This document shows positions 27,928 through 38,180 of a stretch of 64,000 bases of DNA, in pieces (the stretch's first letter is position 1; each line of letters opens with the position of its first letter). The notes below the pieces were generated by a model. That model did no database searches and was not told the DNA's origin. It saw only the letters and a list, made by a program, of their open reading frames with translations. The stretch is from Bradyrhizobium ottawaense (lineage in GTDB: Bacteria > Pseudomonadota > Alphaproteobacteria > Rhizobiales > Xanthobacteraceae): NCBI RefSeq assembly GCF_002278135.3, contig NZ_CP029425.2, forward strand, positions 3,262,001 through 3,326,000, written 5' to 3'. Made by a program: the position numbers and the translations under genes.

Positions 27928-29046
27928 TTAGGTGCCGTTGCCCTTGATCTCGGCATAGTTGCCCTTGGCGTCCCATTTGTAGACGACGTAGTCGATCTGC
28001 TTGATGTCGCCCTTGGCGTCATACTCGACCGGACCGATCACGGTGTCCCACTTGCCGGCCTTCATCGCCTCCATGACCTTCTTGGCGTCGGTGGTGCCGG
28101 CCTTCTTGGCCGCCTGCGACCACACCTGCATCGCCGCGTAGGTGTAGAGGGTGTAGCCCTCCGGGTCGATATTCTTGGCCTTGAAAGCCTCGACGATCTT
28201 CTTCGCGGTCGGCTTGTTGCGCGGATCGGGGCCGAAGGTGAACAGCGTGCCTTCGCCGGCCGGGCCGGTGATGGAGGCGTACTCCTTGTCGGCGAGCGCG
28301 TCGCCGGCCATCAGCACGGTCTTGAGGCCCTGGTCGCGCATCTGACGCAGGATCAGGCCGCTCTCCTGATGGTACCCGCCGACATAGACGAGGTCGATGT
28401 TGTCGCGCTTCAAGCGCGAGACGATCGCGTTGAAGTCCTTGTCGCCCTTGTTGTAGGACTCGTACATCTTCTCGGTGACGCCGGCCTTGTTGAGCGCCTT
28501 CTTGGTCTCATCGGCAAGACCCTTGCCGTAGGTGGTCTTGTCGTTGAGGATCGCGATGTTCTTGCCCTTGAAGTTCTTGGCGATGTACTGCGCCGCGATC
28601 AGGCCCTGCTGATCGTCACGACCGCAGACGCGCGCCACGTTCCAGAGCTTGCGCTCGGTGAACAGCGGATTGGTCGAGGCCGGCGTGATCTGCAGCACGT
28701 TGCCGTCGGCATAGGCTTCCGAAGCCGGGATCGACGACGACGAGCAATAGTGCCCGGCTACGAATGGGATTTTCGCGCCGGCGATCTTTTCGGCGATCGA
28801 GCGCGCCTGCTTCGGGTCGCAGGCGTCGTCCTCGACGGAAAGCGCGAGCTTCTTGCCGTTGACGCCGCCTGCGGCATTGATATCGGCCACGGCCATTTCG
28901 GCGCCGTTCTTCATCTGGCGGCCGAAGGCGGACTCGCCGCCGGTCATCGGGCCTGCGACTGCGACGGTGACATCCTGCGCGAACGCCGCGCTCGACAGCG
29001 CGATCGACGCGCCGAATGCCAGACCGATGAGCTTCAGTGACTTCAT
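27928..29046 (-). CDS. livK: Branched-chain amino acid ABC transporter, periplasmic substrate-binding protein
   Basis: The 372-residue product has a signal peptide (1-23, 'SAAFA-QD') and a Leu/Ile/Val-binding-protein fold: 'VTVAVAGPMTGGESAFGRQM', 'SVEDDACDPKQARSIAEKIA', 'AGHYCSSSSIPASEAYADG'. Four Cys in the pattern DACD/HYCS/RVCG are typical of this branch. It delivers branched-chain amino acids or related ligands to the membrane complex encoded upstream on the same strand, after a 163-bp gap; specificity cannot be read. Confidence 0.94.
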   Translation of the reverse strand: MKSLKLIGLAFGASIALSSAAFAQDVTVAVAGPMTGGESAFGRQMKNGAEMAVADINAAGGVNGKKLALSVEDDACDPKQARSIAEKIAGAKIPFVAGHYCSSSSIPASEAYADGNVLQITPASTNPLFTERKLWNVARVCGRDDQQGLIAAQYIAKNFKGKNIAILNDKTTYGKGLADETKKALNKAGVTEKMYESYNKGDKDFNAIVSRLKRDNIDLVYVGGYHQESGLILRQMRDQGLKTVLMAGDALADKEYASITGPAGEGTLFTFGPDPRNKPTAKKIVEAFKAKNIDPEGYTLYTYAAMQVWSQAAKKAGTTDAKKVMEAMKAGKWDTVIGPVEYDAKGDIKQIDYVVYKWDAKGNYAEIKGNGT

Positions 29047-29208
29047 GAGATACCTCGCGGGTGGTCGCCTGTGGAAGTTGCCGGGCGTGCCCGGTCCAAA
29101 CCGGCGCCATTCTCGAATGAATTTACCGAGAAGTCACCGGCAAAATACGGGCATCGGCAGAGATATCTCGCCACATTCGGCCGCACGCGGGTCGGGCTTG
29201 CCGGCCGG

Positions 29209-29952
29209 TCAGCCGTGCCGGCCGCCCTCCAGGTAGGCAGCGCGAATCTCGGGGCGCTGCAACAATTCGGCGCCGGTACCGGCCAGCGTGATCAGGCCAT
29301 TGACCATGACGTAGCCGCGATGGGCGAGCTTGAGGGCGTGGTTGGCGTTCTGCTCGACGATCAGGACGGTCAGGCCGTCCTGCCGGTTCAGGGTGCGGAT
29401 CGCATCGAAGATCTGGCGCGCGATCAGCGGCGCAAGGCCAAGCGAGGGCTCGTCGAGCAGGAGTAGGCGGGGACGGCTCATCAAGGCGCGGCCGATCGCC
29501 AGCATCTGCTGCTCGCCGCCGGACAGCGTTCCGCCGCGCTGGGCGTAGCGTTCCTTCAGGCGCGGAAACAGCGTGAAGACGCGTTGCAGCGTCGCCTCGC
29601 GTTCGCCCTCCGTGCATTCGGTGGCATCCGCCCCCATCTGGAGGTTTTCCGCCACGCTCATGCGCGGGAAGACGCGGCGGCCCTCCGGCGATTGCGCGAT
29701 ACGCAAATGCGCGATCTCGTGGGTGGGGACGTCGGTGATGTCGCGGCCTTCATACAGGATCTGGCCGGCGCGGGCGCGCGGCTTGCCGAAGATCGTCATC
29801 ATCAGCGTCGACTTGCCGGCGCCGTTGGCGCCGATCAGCGCCACGATCTCGCCGGCATTGATCTCGACGTCGACGCCCTTCAGCGCCTCGATCTTGCCGT
29901 AGGCGGCGCGCAAGCCCCGGATCGCGAGCAGGGGAGAGGGCGCCGCGGTCAC
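29209..29952 (-). CDS. livF: Branched-chain amino acid ABC transporter ATP-binding protein
   Basis: The 247-residue ATPase has Walker A 'GANGAGKST', the ABC signature 'LSGGEQQMLAIGRALM', Walker B 'LLLLDEPSLGLAP' and the LivF-type H-loop region. It powers uptake with LivG. Its start overlaps the livG stop by 4 nt. The 163 bp to the binding-protein gene contain no gene. Confidence 0.96.
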   Translation of the reverse strand: MTAAPSPLLAIRGLRAAYGKIEALKGVDVEINAGEIVALIGANGAGKSTLMMTIFGKPRARAGQILYEGRDITDVPTHEIAHLRIAQSPEGRRVFPRMSVAENLQMGADATECTEGEREATLQRVFTLFPRLKERYAQRGGTLSGGEQQMLAIGRALMSRPRLLLLDEPSLGLAPLIARQIFDAIRTLNRQDGLTVLIVEQNANHALKLAHRGYVMVNGLITLAGTGAELLQRPEIRAAYLEGGRHG

Positions 29953-30778
29953 GACCCGCCCTCCATCACGGCTGCCGCCTCTTCCTCGTCGGCGCCGAGA
30001 TAGGCGGCGATCACCTTGGGATCGTCGCGGACCTCGCGCGGCGTGCCTTCGGCGATCTTGACGCCATGGTCCATCACCACGATGTGGTCGGAGATCTCCA
30101 TCACCACCGACATGTCATGTTCGATCAGGAGGATCGAGGTGCCGAGCTCGTCGCGGATCGAGAGCAGGAGCTCGCTCAAGGCCGCGCTCTCGCGCGCATT
30201 GAGGCCGGCGGCGGGCTCGTCCAGGCACAGAAGCGCGGGCTCGGTGCACATTGCGCGCGCGATCTCGAGCCGGCGCTGGTCGCCATAGGCGAAATTGCCT
30301 GCGGCATCGTCGGCGCGGTCGAGCAGATTGACCCGCTTGAGCCAGTCCGTGGCGAGATCGATCGCGCGCTTTTCGGCATCGCGATAGCCGGGAGCGCCGA
30401 TCAGGCCGAGGAAGGTGAAGCCGGAGGCGCGCATCAGTGCGTTGTGCTGCGCCACCATCAGGTTTTCCAGCGCGGTCATGCCGGGAAACAGCCGGATGTT
30501 CTGGAAGGTGCGAGCCACCTTGGCTTGCTTGGCGATGCGGAAATCGTTCAGCCGCTCCAGCGCGATCGTCCTGCCGCCGTCATGGCTGAGGCGAATGGCG
30601 CCGCCGCTCGGTTTGTAGAACCCGGTGATGCAGTTGAAGACGGTGGTCTTGCCGGCGCCGTTCGGCCCGATCAGCGCGGTGATCTTCTTCCGCTCGGCGG
30701 CGAAAGAAAGGTCCTGCACGGCAACGATGCCGCCGAAACGCATGGCGAGCCGGTCGACGCTGAGAATCTTGTCGCCGC

Positions 30779-30782
<4 letters not shown>
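29949..30782 (-). CDS. livG: Branched-chain amino acid ABC transporter ATP-binding protein
   Basis: The 277-residue ATPase has Walker A 'GPNGAGKTT', signature 'YGDQRRLEIARAM' in the degenerate form usual for LivG, and Walker B 'LLCLDEPAAGLN'. The C-terminus with 'EGTPREVRDDPKVIAAYLG' is typical of the family. It overlaps livM and livF by 4 nt each, so the unit is translationally coupled. Confidence 0.96.
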
Positions 30783-32098
<1,316 letters not shown>

Positions 32099-32109
32099 GC
32101 GCGCGACCG

Positions 32110-33027
32110 TCAGACTTTTTCGACTTCGGGACGGCCGAGCAGGCCGGTCGGCATGAAGATCAGCACCACGATCAGGATCGAGAACGCTGCGACGTCCTTG
32201 TACTCGACCGAGAAATAGGCCGACCAGAACGTCTCGATCAGGCCGATCGCGAGGCCGCCGAGCATGGCCCCCGGCAGCGAGCCGATGCCGCCGAGCACGG
32301 CAGCGGTGAACGCCTTGATGCCGGCGACGAAGCCCATGAAGAAATCGACGAGGCCGTAATAGAGCAGGTACATCAGGCCCGCGACCGCGGCGAGCGCGGC
32401 ACCAATCACGAAGGTCATGGAGATGGTGCGGTCGACGTCGACGCCGAGCAGCGCCGCCATGGTCTGGTCCTGCTCGCAGGCGCGCATGTCGCGTCCGAGC
32501 CGGGTGCGCGATACCAGCCAGGTGAAGATCGCCAGCAGCACGATAGTGGTGATCACCACCATGATCTGGATGTTGGAGAGCTGGATCACGAAGCCGTCCG
32601 TGCTCTCATGCAGGGTGTAGCCACCGGTGATGAAGGGGGGGATCGGCTTGACGCGCGCGCCCTGCGCAACCTGCGAATAGTTGGTCAGCACGAAGGACAT
32701 GCCGATTGCCGACAGCATCGGGGCGAGGCGGAAGGAATGGCGAAGCGGCCGGTAGGCGATGCGTTCGATGGTCCAGCCATAGAGCGCGGTGATCGCCATC
32801 GAGACCAGCAGCACGACCAGCAGGATCAGTGGGATCGCGGTCAGTCCGAACGAGATCAGGATCAGGAAGGTGATCAGGGCGATGAAGCCGCCGATCATGA
32901 AGACGTCGCCATGGGCGAAGTTGATCATGCCGACGATGCCGTAGACCATCGTGTAGCCGATGGCGATCAGGCCGTAGATCGAGCCCAGAACGAGACCGTT
33001 GATGAGCTGCTGGGCGAAGTAATCCAT
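32110..33027 (-). CDS. livH: Branched-chain amino acid ABC transporter permease LivH
   Basis: The 305-residue permease begins 'MDYFAQQLINGLVLGSIYGL', the standard LivH N-terminus, and has 'GMINFAHGDVFMIGGF' and the coupling loop 'TRLGRDMRACEQDQTMAALL'. A TTG five codons upstream (33042) could also start the frame. It is the first gene of the liv unit, so the promoter should lie in 33028-33300. Confidence 0.95.
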   Translation of the reverse strand: MDYFAQQLINGLVLGSIYGLIAIGYTMVYGIVGMINFAHGDVFMIGGFIALITFLILISFGLTAIPLILLVVLLVSMAITALYGWTIERIAYRPLRHSFRLAPMLSAIGMSFVLTNYSQVAQGARVKPIPPFITGGYTLHESTDGFVIQLSNIQIMVVITTIVLLAIFTWLVSRTRLGRDMRACEQDQTMAALLGVDVDRTISMTFVIGAALAAVAGLMYLLYYGLVDFFMGFVAGIKAFTAAVLGGIGSLPGAMLGGLAIGLIETFWSAYFSVEYKDVAAFSILIVVLIFMPTGLLGRPEVEKV

Positions 33028-33080
33028 CTGCTGCCGTACCAAACCTGACGCGGGCTCAAAAGGAGCTCTTAGGAGAGTGG

Positions 33081-33104
33081 GTTTCTTGGGCCGTTTCTTG
33101 GGCC
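33081..33104. repeat. Tandem 12-bp duplication upstream of livH
   Basis: GTTTCTTGGGCC occurs twice in direct succession, 54 bp upstream of the livH ATG. It may be a regulator site repeated on the same helix face (about one turn) or a recent slip duplication. Confidence 0.5.
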
Positions 33105-33223
33105 CCGGCAGCCCCTAAGCATTCTTCCGGATTTGTAACAGGAGGGAACTGGCGGCTGCAACAGCTCACGCTCTGGCAGAAGGTCTTGTACAGAGCTCAT
33201 TTGGCCGTCGGTTCCGCAACTGC

Positions 33224-33240
33224 GAGGAACCGGGTTCCTC
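33224..33240. promoter_or_regulatory. GAGGAACC/GGTTCCTC palindrome before the Gln-rich gene
   Basis: GAGGAACC, one central G, then GGTTCCTC, a perfect 8-bp inverted repeat. A further CGGTTCC lies 10 bp to the left, making a double inverted-repeat cluster. It is 64 bp upstream of the ATG of the small Gln-rich gene. It could be an operator or an mRNA hairpin; a GGAAC element alone resembles half of an EcfG-type promoter but no matching -10 was found. Confidence 0.35.
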
Positions 33241-33303
33241 GGGCAACCAAAGCGGATGCCGGCCGTTATCTCGCCTCTGACGTCCAACAAGGGAGTTCTC
33301 CGA

Positions 33304-33486
33304 ATGACGAAGCAGCAGAACCAGAATCCGGGTCAGCAGAGTCAGAACCCCGGCCAGCAGCGCCCAGGTCAGCAGCCGGGCCAGCAGCAGGGCGGCGGTC
33401 AGAAACCTGGACAGCAGCAGCAGAACGATCCGATGCGCCAGGGCGATCGCCCCGGCCAGCAGCAGGGCAGCCAGCAGGATAAGTAA
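33304..33486 (+). CDS. Gln/Gly/Pro-rich disordered small protein, 60 aa
   Basis: The peptide is made almost only of Gln, Gly, Pro, Asn, Ser and Lys, with near-repeats of 'NPGQQ' and 'PGQQQ'. It has no signal peptide or membrane helix and must be intrinsically disordered. GGGAG precedes ATG by 8 nt and a strong terminator follows, so it looks like a single-gene transcript that is well expressed. The family resembles stress-related hydrophilic small proteins; function not known. Confidence 0.7.
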   Translation: MTKQQNQNPGQQSQNPGQQRPGQQPGQQQGGGQKPGQQQQNDPMRQGDRPGQQQGSQQDK

Positions 33487-33520
33487 TTTGGGAGCCCGAG
33501 AAAGAAGGGTAGTGAGGAGG

Positions 33521-33547
33521 CCCCGCCGCAAGGCGGGGTCTTTTTTT
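33521..33547 (+). terminator. Strong Rho-independent terminator
   Basis: CCCCGCC, loop GCAA, GGCGGGG, then TCTTTTTTTT. The perfect 7-bp GC stem and long T tract, 35 bp past the stop of the Gln-rich gene, are textbook. Confidence 0.9.
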
Positions 33548-33711
33548 GGCAGTTGGTTGCCGCGTCAATGCTGCGCATTGCCCCGGAACGACCGGGGGCA
33601 GGGCAGTTAAGGTAAACAAAGGGTTTAAATTGCCGCCACAGTCTGATGCGAGTTAGCTCCCGGCAAAGCCTTCCCAGCGGAAGGCGCGTGGTCGACGAAG
33701 CGGGAAGCGGC

Positions 33712-34248
33712 ATGTTCAGGAATTGGCGGATAGGCTCGGTCAACGGCGCGCTGCTGGCGGCCTATTTCATTCCGGCCTGGACCATCGTCGCCTTCAACAT
33801 CATTGTCGCACCGGTGCATGGCCTCTACGAGCGGCCGAGCGTCGCCGTCGCGCTGTTCCTCAGCGACCATCTCCAGATGGCAGGGATGAGCACGGTGCGC
33901 GCGGCCTGGCTGCTTGCGCTGGGCCGGCTCACCGTGGTGGCGTTCTTTGCGATCTATCTGGCTCTGCTCTGCGTCCCCCGGACCCGCAAGTCCGGCAGCA
34001 GCGACGAGGCGCTCGGGATCGCGCTGGCGATCGGCAGCCTGATCTCGTTTGCCAGCATGGTGATGGCTTCGAAGGTCGGCGAGATGGCCGCGCTCCGGCT
34101 GCACGCCACCGAGCTGCTGCTGCTGCTCGGTGCTGCCATCGTGATCCTGATCGAGCGGCCCGATGCGGCTCCGCAGAGCGTCGAGACCCCTGCCGAGATC
34201 CCTGCGTCGCTAGGTCTTGAGCAGGCCGAGCTCCTGCACAATCGCTGA
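33712..34248 (+). CDS. Small multi-pass membrane protein of unknown function
   Basis: The 178-residue protein has four predicted membrane helices (about 11-32, 60-85, 101-120 and 128-148) and a short charged C-terminus. ATG at 33712 with GCGGGAAG upstream is preferred over the open frame from 33646. The 3' end overlaps the convergent pcaC gene by 39 nt, so the stop of one lies inside the other. No family recognised. Confidence 0.7.
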   Translation: MFRNWRIGSVNGALLAAYFIPAWTIVAFNIIVAPVHGLYERPSVAVALFLSDHLQMAGMSTVRAAWLLALGRLTVVAFFAIYLALLCVPRTRKSGSSDEALGIALAIGSLISFASMVMASKVGEMAALRLHATELLLLLGAAIVILIERPDAAPQSVETPAEIPASLGLEQAELLHNR

Positions 34249-34602
34249 GGCTTCCTTGACGGCGTGGTTCGCCGCCGGCACGCCGCAATAGATCGCCTGC
34301 TGCAGCAGGATTTCCTTGATGTCGTCGGGGGTGAAGCCCCCCTCCGCGAGCGCCGCACGCACATGCAGGCGAAACTCGTCCCATTGCCCGAGCGCGACCA
34401 TGGTGCCGATCACCAGCACACGCCGCGTGCGCTCGTCGAAATGCGGCCGGGTCCAGATTTCGCCCCAGGCGTAGCGGGTGATCATGTCCTGGAAGTCGGT
34501 GTTGAACGCATTGCGGTTCGCGATCGACTTGTCGACCCAGGCATTGCCCAGCACCTTTCGGCGCACGTTCATGCCGGCATCGCGGCGCTTCTGGTCGTCC
34601 AT
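34210..34602 (-). CDS. pcaC: 4-carboxymuconolactone decarboxylase
   Basis: The 130-residue protein belongs to the carboxymuconolactone decarboxylase family, which converts 4-carboxymuconolactone to 3-oxoadipate enol-lactone in the protocatechuate branch. Motifs include 'RRKVLGNAWVDKSIAN', 'NAFNTDFQDMITRYAWGEIW' and 'GFTPDDIKEILLQQAIYCGV'. ATG at 34602 has GGAGG seven bases upstream. It follows pcaD on the same strand, separated by a repeat element. Confidence 0.94.
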   Translation of the reverse strand: MDDQKRRDAGMNVRRKVLGNAWVDKSIANRNAFNTDFQDMITRYAWGEIWTRPHFDERTRRVLVIGTMVALGQWDEFRLHVRAALAEGGFTPDDIKEILLQQAIYCGVPAANHAVKEASAIVQELGLLKT

Positions 34603-34620
34603 TGTGGTGCCTCCAGTCAA

Positions 34621-34719
34621 TCATTCCGGGGCGATGCGAAGCATCGAACTATGGTGCGCAATTGCGCACCTGAGAATCTCGAGATTCCGGGTTCGCCTCT
34701 TCGAGGCGCCCCGGAATGA
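34621..34719. repeat. Short intergenic palindromic repeat, family A copy 1
   Basis: A 99-bp element bounded by TCATTCCGGGGCG and CGCCCCGGAATGA, with an inner palindrome GGTGCGCAATTGCGCACC. Copies with the same ends and core lie at 40011-40127 and 44587-44685. It sits between pcaD and pcaC. Confidence 0.85.
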
Positions 34720-34731
34720 CGGTGACAACAA

Positions 34732-35514
34732 CTAGCGCTGCGTCAAGAACCCCACCACCGCGTCCGTAAACGCGTGCGGCTGCTCGACGTTGGAAATATG
34801 CGCGGCGTCGATGATGGTCATGCTTGCGCCCGGAATATTCGAGCGGATCAACTCGCCCGCCGAGATCGGCGTCGCCATGTCGTGACGGCCGGCGATCACC
34901 AGCGTTGGGCTCTTGATCTTCGGCAGCAGCGCGCGCTGGTCGAGCGTCGACAGCGCCTCGCAGCAGGCGAGGTAGCCTTCGACGGGGGAGGCGAGCAGCA
35001 TCGACTTCATCCTCGCGGTGATGTCAGGCTCGCGCTCGCGGAAGTCCTGCGTCAGCCATCCCGCGATCACGGCATCGGCGACCGCGGCGATGCCGCCCTT
35101 CTTCACGGCGTCGATGCGCTCCAGCCATTTGGTCGGCTCGGCATAGTAGCAGGAGGTATTGGCGAGGATGAGCTTGCCGAAGCGCTCCGGCGCGTTGGCG
35201 CCGAGCCATTGCCCGACCATGCCGCCCATCGACAGGCCGCACCAATGCACCTTCTCGATGTTGAGGTCGTCGAGGATCGCGAGCACGTCGCGGCCGAAGC
35301 GCTCCATGGTGTAGGGGCCGGGCGCAACGTTTGACTTGCCGTGGCCGCGGCGGTCGTAGCGGATGACGCGGAACACCTGCGTCAGCGCCTTCATCTGCGG
35401 CTCCCACATCTGCAGCGTGCAGCCGAGCGAGTTGGACAGCATCAGCGTCGGCCCGCCGTCGCGGCCCTCGACGGAGACGTTGAGCAGGCAACCGTCGGCA
35501 TCGATCATGGGCAT
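34732..35514 (-). CDS. pcaD: 3-oxoadipate enol-lactonase
   Basis: The 260-residue alpha/beta hydrolase opens 3-oxoadipate enol-lactone. Catalytic Ser95 is in 'GLSMGGMVGQW', Asp in 'GRHDMATP' and His in 'DAAHISNVEQP'. The N-terminal 'LSNSLGCTLQMWEPQM' is typical of PcaD. It lies 28 nt downstream of pcaB, so a pcaB-pcaD-pcaC transcript is likely. Protocatechuate dioxygenase genes pcaGH and the regulator pcaQ are not in the window. Confidence 0.94.
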   Translation of the reverse strand: MPMIDADGCLLNVSVEGRDGGPTLMLSNSLGCTLQMWEPQMKALTQVFRVIRYDRRGHGKSNVAPGPYTMERFGRDVLAILDDLNIEKVHWCGLSMGGMVGQWLGANAPERFGKLILANTSCYYAEPTKWLERIDAVKKGGIAAVADAVIAGWLTQDFREREPDITARMKSMLLASPVEGYLACCEALSTLDQRALLPKIKSPTLVIAGRHDMATPISAGELIRSNIPGASMTIIDAAHISNVEQPHAFTDAVVGFLTQR

Positions 35515-35542
35515 GCGGCGTCTCCGTCGTGCTTTGCGGTTC

Positions 35543-36898
35543 TTATTCGCGGTCGAGGCTGTCGAGCAGCCGGTCGATCAAGGCTTGGGAAGCCCCTTGA
35601 TAGGCCATCGGCTCGAACAATGCCGCAATTTTTTCCGGAGAAAGATGGGCAGTGACCTGCGAATCGGCCGTCAGCACCTCGCGCAAATGTTTCTTCTCGG
35701 CGACCGCGCGCTTGCTGGCGGTCTCGATGAGATGATGCGCATCGCTCTTGCCGATCTTGTCGGCCAGCGCGAAGGTGACAGCTTCCGCCATGATCAGGCC
35801 GTGCGTCGCATCGAGATTGCTGCGCATGCGCGCGGCGTCGACGTCGAGGCCTTCGGCGATGTCGACGATGGCCGCCAGCGCGCCTGAGGCGACCAGCATC
35901 AATTGCGGCAGCGTCGGCCATTCCGCGTGCCAGGGGCCCGCGCTGCGCTCATGATCCTGCACTTGGGCCGCAAATATCGTCGCTGCAAGCTGCGGGGCCA
36001 TTGTGGCGGCGCCCAGCGCGCTTGCGGCGGCGACCGGGTTGCGCTTGTGCGGCATGGTCGAGGAGCCGCCGCGGCCTTCGCCCGCGGGCTCGAAGGCCTC
36101 CGCGACGTCGGTCTGCATCATCAGCGAAACGTCGCGCGCGATCTTGCCGCAGGTTCCAGCCAGAATAGCGAAAGCCGAAGCGGCCTCCGCGATGCGGTCG
36201 CGATGGGTGTGCCAGGGCGCTTCCGGTAGCGGCAGGTTCAGCTCCTGCGCCAGCCGCCCGGCCACCGCCAGCCCCTTGTCGCCGAGGGCCGCCAGTGTGC
36301 CGGCGGCGCCGCCGAATTGCAGCGCGAGGCCCTCGCGGGAGAGCCGCCGCAGGCGGCAGCGGGCGCGAGCGAGGCCTGCGGCATATTCGGCGGCTTTCAG
36401 GCCGAACGGCATCGGTAGCGCGTGCTGCAGCCAGGTCCGTGCCACCATCGCGGTGTTGCGATGGCTGCGCGCCAGCGCGGCGAACCCCTTGATGGCGCGG
36501 CTGAGGTCGGCGTCCAGCGCATCGAGGCCGGCGCGAAGCGTGAGCATGGTCGCGGTGTCGATGACATCCTGGCTGGTGGCGCCCCAATGCACGTAGCGCG
36601 CGGCCTCGGTGTCGGCCCTGCCGACATTGGCGGTCAGCATCTTGACCAGGGGAATCGCCAGATTGCCCGATCGCGTCGCGGCCTCTGCCAGCGCCGCCAT
36701 GTCAAAGAAATCGGCCTTGCATGCGGCCTCGATCGAGCCCACCGCAGAGGCCGGAATCACGTCCGTGGCGGCCTCCGCGCGTGCCAGGGCTGCCTCGAAA
36801 TCGAGCATGTTCTGCAGGGTCGACCGGTCATCGCAGACCGCGCGCATGGCGGCGCTCGACAGCATCGGTGCGAGCAGGGGGGAGAGGGATGTGCTCAT
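35543..36898 (-). CDS. pcaB: 3-carboxy-cis,cis-muconate cycloisomerase
   Basis: The 451-residue enzyme of the fumarase/aspartase superfamily cyclises 3-carboxy-muconate to 4-carboxymuconolactone. Motifs: 'HWGATSQDVIDTA', 'ARTWLQHALPMPFG' and the signature 'GSSTMPHKRNPVAA'. It is the first gene of the pca group, which proceeds in pathway order except that the decarboxylase comes last. Length is normal. Confidence 0.94.
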   Translation of the reverse strand: MSTSLSPLLAPMLSSAAMRAVCDDRSTLQNMLDFEAALARAEAATDVIPASAVGSIEAACKADFFDMAALAEAATRSGNLAIPLVKMLTANVGRADTEAARYVHWGATSQDVIDTATMLTLRAGLDALDADLSRAIKGFAALARSHRNTAMVARTWLQHALPMPFGLKAAEYAAGLARARCRLRRLSREGLALQFGGAAGTLAALGDKGLAVAGRLAQELNLPLPEAPWHTHRDRIAEAASAFAILAGTCGKIARDVSLMMQTDVAEAFEPAGEGRGGSSTMPHKRNPVAAASALGAATMAPQLAATIFAAQVQDHERSAGPWHAEWPTLPQLMLVASGALAAIVDIAEGLDVDAARMRSNLDATHGLIMAEAVTFALADKIGKSDAHHLIETASKRAVAEKKHLREVLTADSQVTAHLSPEKIAALFEPMAYQGASQALIDRLLDSLDRE

Positions 36899-37071
36899 AT
36901 TGCGCGCGACCTAATCATCATGGCCCGGCTGTGCCAATCCCCAACCGCCCGCACACGTCTTTTTGCAGTTGCGAATTTGCATTGCACTTGACCGGGTGTC
37001 GCCCTTTCCTTTGCCGCGTGCCTGCGTTACTTGATCAGCACTATAAGTTACGCGATCCGGGAGGCACCCTC

Positions 37072-37518
37072 ATGGCCATGACGATGAACGGCGAAGTCCA
37101 GCTTGCGGCGCCGCGCGAGGCCGTGTGGGCCAAGCTCAATGATCCCGAGGTGCTGAAGGCCTGCATCCCCGGCTGCGAGGAGCTCGAGAGGACCGAGGAC
37201 GGCGGCTTTCGCGCAACGGCGAAAATGAAGGTCGGCCCGGTGTCGGCACGCTTCAAGGGCAAGGTCACGCTCTCCGATCTCGACCCGCCGAACGGCTACA
37301 AGATCTCGGGCGAGGGTGAGGGCGGGGTCGCCGGCTTCGCCAAGGGTGGCGCGGTGGTCAAGCTGGCGGAGAAGGACGGCGGCACGCTGCTGTCCTACGA
37401 TGTCGAGGCGCAGATCGGCGGCAAGTTGGCGCAGCTCGGCCAGCGCCTTATCAACGGCGCCGCCAAGAAACTCGCCGACGAATTTTTCGCGAACTTCGCC
37501 AAGGCAGTACAGGGCTGA
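37072..37518 (+). CDS. coxG: CoxG-family SRPBCC protein (CO dehydrogenase subunit G)
   Basis: The 148-residue protein matches the CoxG family: 'LAAPREAVWAKLNDPEVLKA' followed by 'CIPGCEELE', 'MKVGPVSARFKGKV' and the tail 'KLADEFFANFAKAV'. CoxG helps tether or mature the CO dehydrogenase at the membrane. ATG at 37072 follows GGGAGG by 8 nt; the frame is open far upstream within the divergent pcaB gene and that extension is not credible. First gene of the cox locus. Confidence 0.92.
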   Translation: MAMTMNGEVQLAAPREAVWAKLNDPEVLKACIPGCEELERTEDGGFRATAKMKVGPVSARFKGKVTLSDLDPPNGYKISGEGEGGVAGFAKGGAVVKLAEKDGGTLLSYDVEAQIGGKLAQLGQRLINGAAKKLADEFFANFAKAVQG

Positions 37519-37667
37519 AGGTCCAGTACCTTTAGCATGGCGCCTTCGGCATGGCACCTTGCGTCCCGGGCGATGTTGCCCCGGGGCATAATGGCCCATA
37601 TGATGGGTTGGAATAATTATAAGAACCGCTTCGACGGGACCCGTCGGGGCGCTGATAGAGAGTGCTT

Positions 37668-38153
37668 ATGGCAAAAATCTCCCTCATCGTGAACGGCAAT
37701 CCAGTCACCGCCAACGTCGATCCCCGCACCCTCCTGGTGCAGTTTTTGCGCGAGAATCTGCGCCTGACCGGCACCCATGTCGGCTGCGACACCTCGCAGT
37801 GCGGCGCCTGCGTCGTGCATGTCGACGGCAAGGCCGTGAAATCCTGCACCACGCTTGCGGTGATGGCCGACGGCCACGAGGTCAAGACGATCGAGGGGCT
37901 GGCCGCAGACGGCGCGCCGCTGCATCCGATGCAGGAGGCCTTCCGCGAGCACCATGGCCTGCAATGCGGCTTCTGCACGCCGGGCATGATCATGACCGCG
38001 ATCGACATCGTGCACCGCAAGGGCAACGAGCTCGACGACCATACGATCCGGGAAGAATTGGAAGGCAATCTCTGCCGCTGCACCGGCTACCAGAACATCG
38101 TCGCCTCGATCTCCGCCGGCGCCAAGGCGATGGCGAAATCCGACCTCGCGTAA
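37668..38153 (+). CDS. coxS: Aerobic CO dehydrogenase-type small subunit, 2x[2Fe-2S]
   Basis: The 161-residue protein carries both iron-sulfur clusters of molybdenum hydroxylases: plant-type 'CDTSQCGAC' with a fourth Cys in 'KSCTTL', and 'CGFCTPGM' with 'CRCTGYQ'. It passes electrons from the molybdenum site to FAD. ATG at 37668 (MAKIS) is preferred. It lies 27 nt from coxM; the large subunit gene that normally accompanies it is missing. Confidence 0.95.
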   Translation: MAKISLIVNGNPVTANVDPRTLLVQFLRENLRLTGTHVGCDTSQCGACVVHVDGKAVKSCTTLAVMADGHEVKTIEGLAADGAPLHPMQEAFREHHGLQCGFCTPGMIMTAIDIVHRKGNELDDHTIREELEGNLCRCTGYQNIVASISAGAKAMAKSDLA

Positions 38154-38180
38154 CGCGCATCCCGCGATCAGGACATTCAG

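Noticed and set aside
29160..29169. GAGATATCTC palindrome between livF and the binding-protein gene
   Set aside because: Too short to be significant and not positioned like an operator or terminator.
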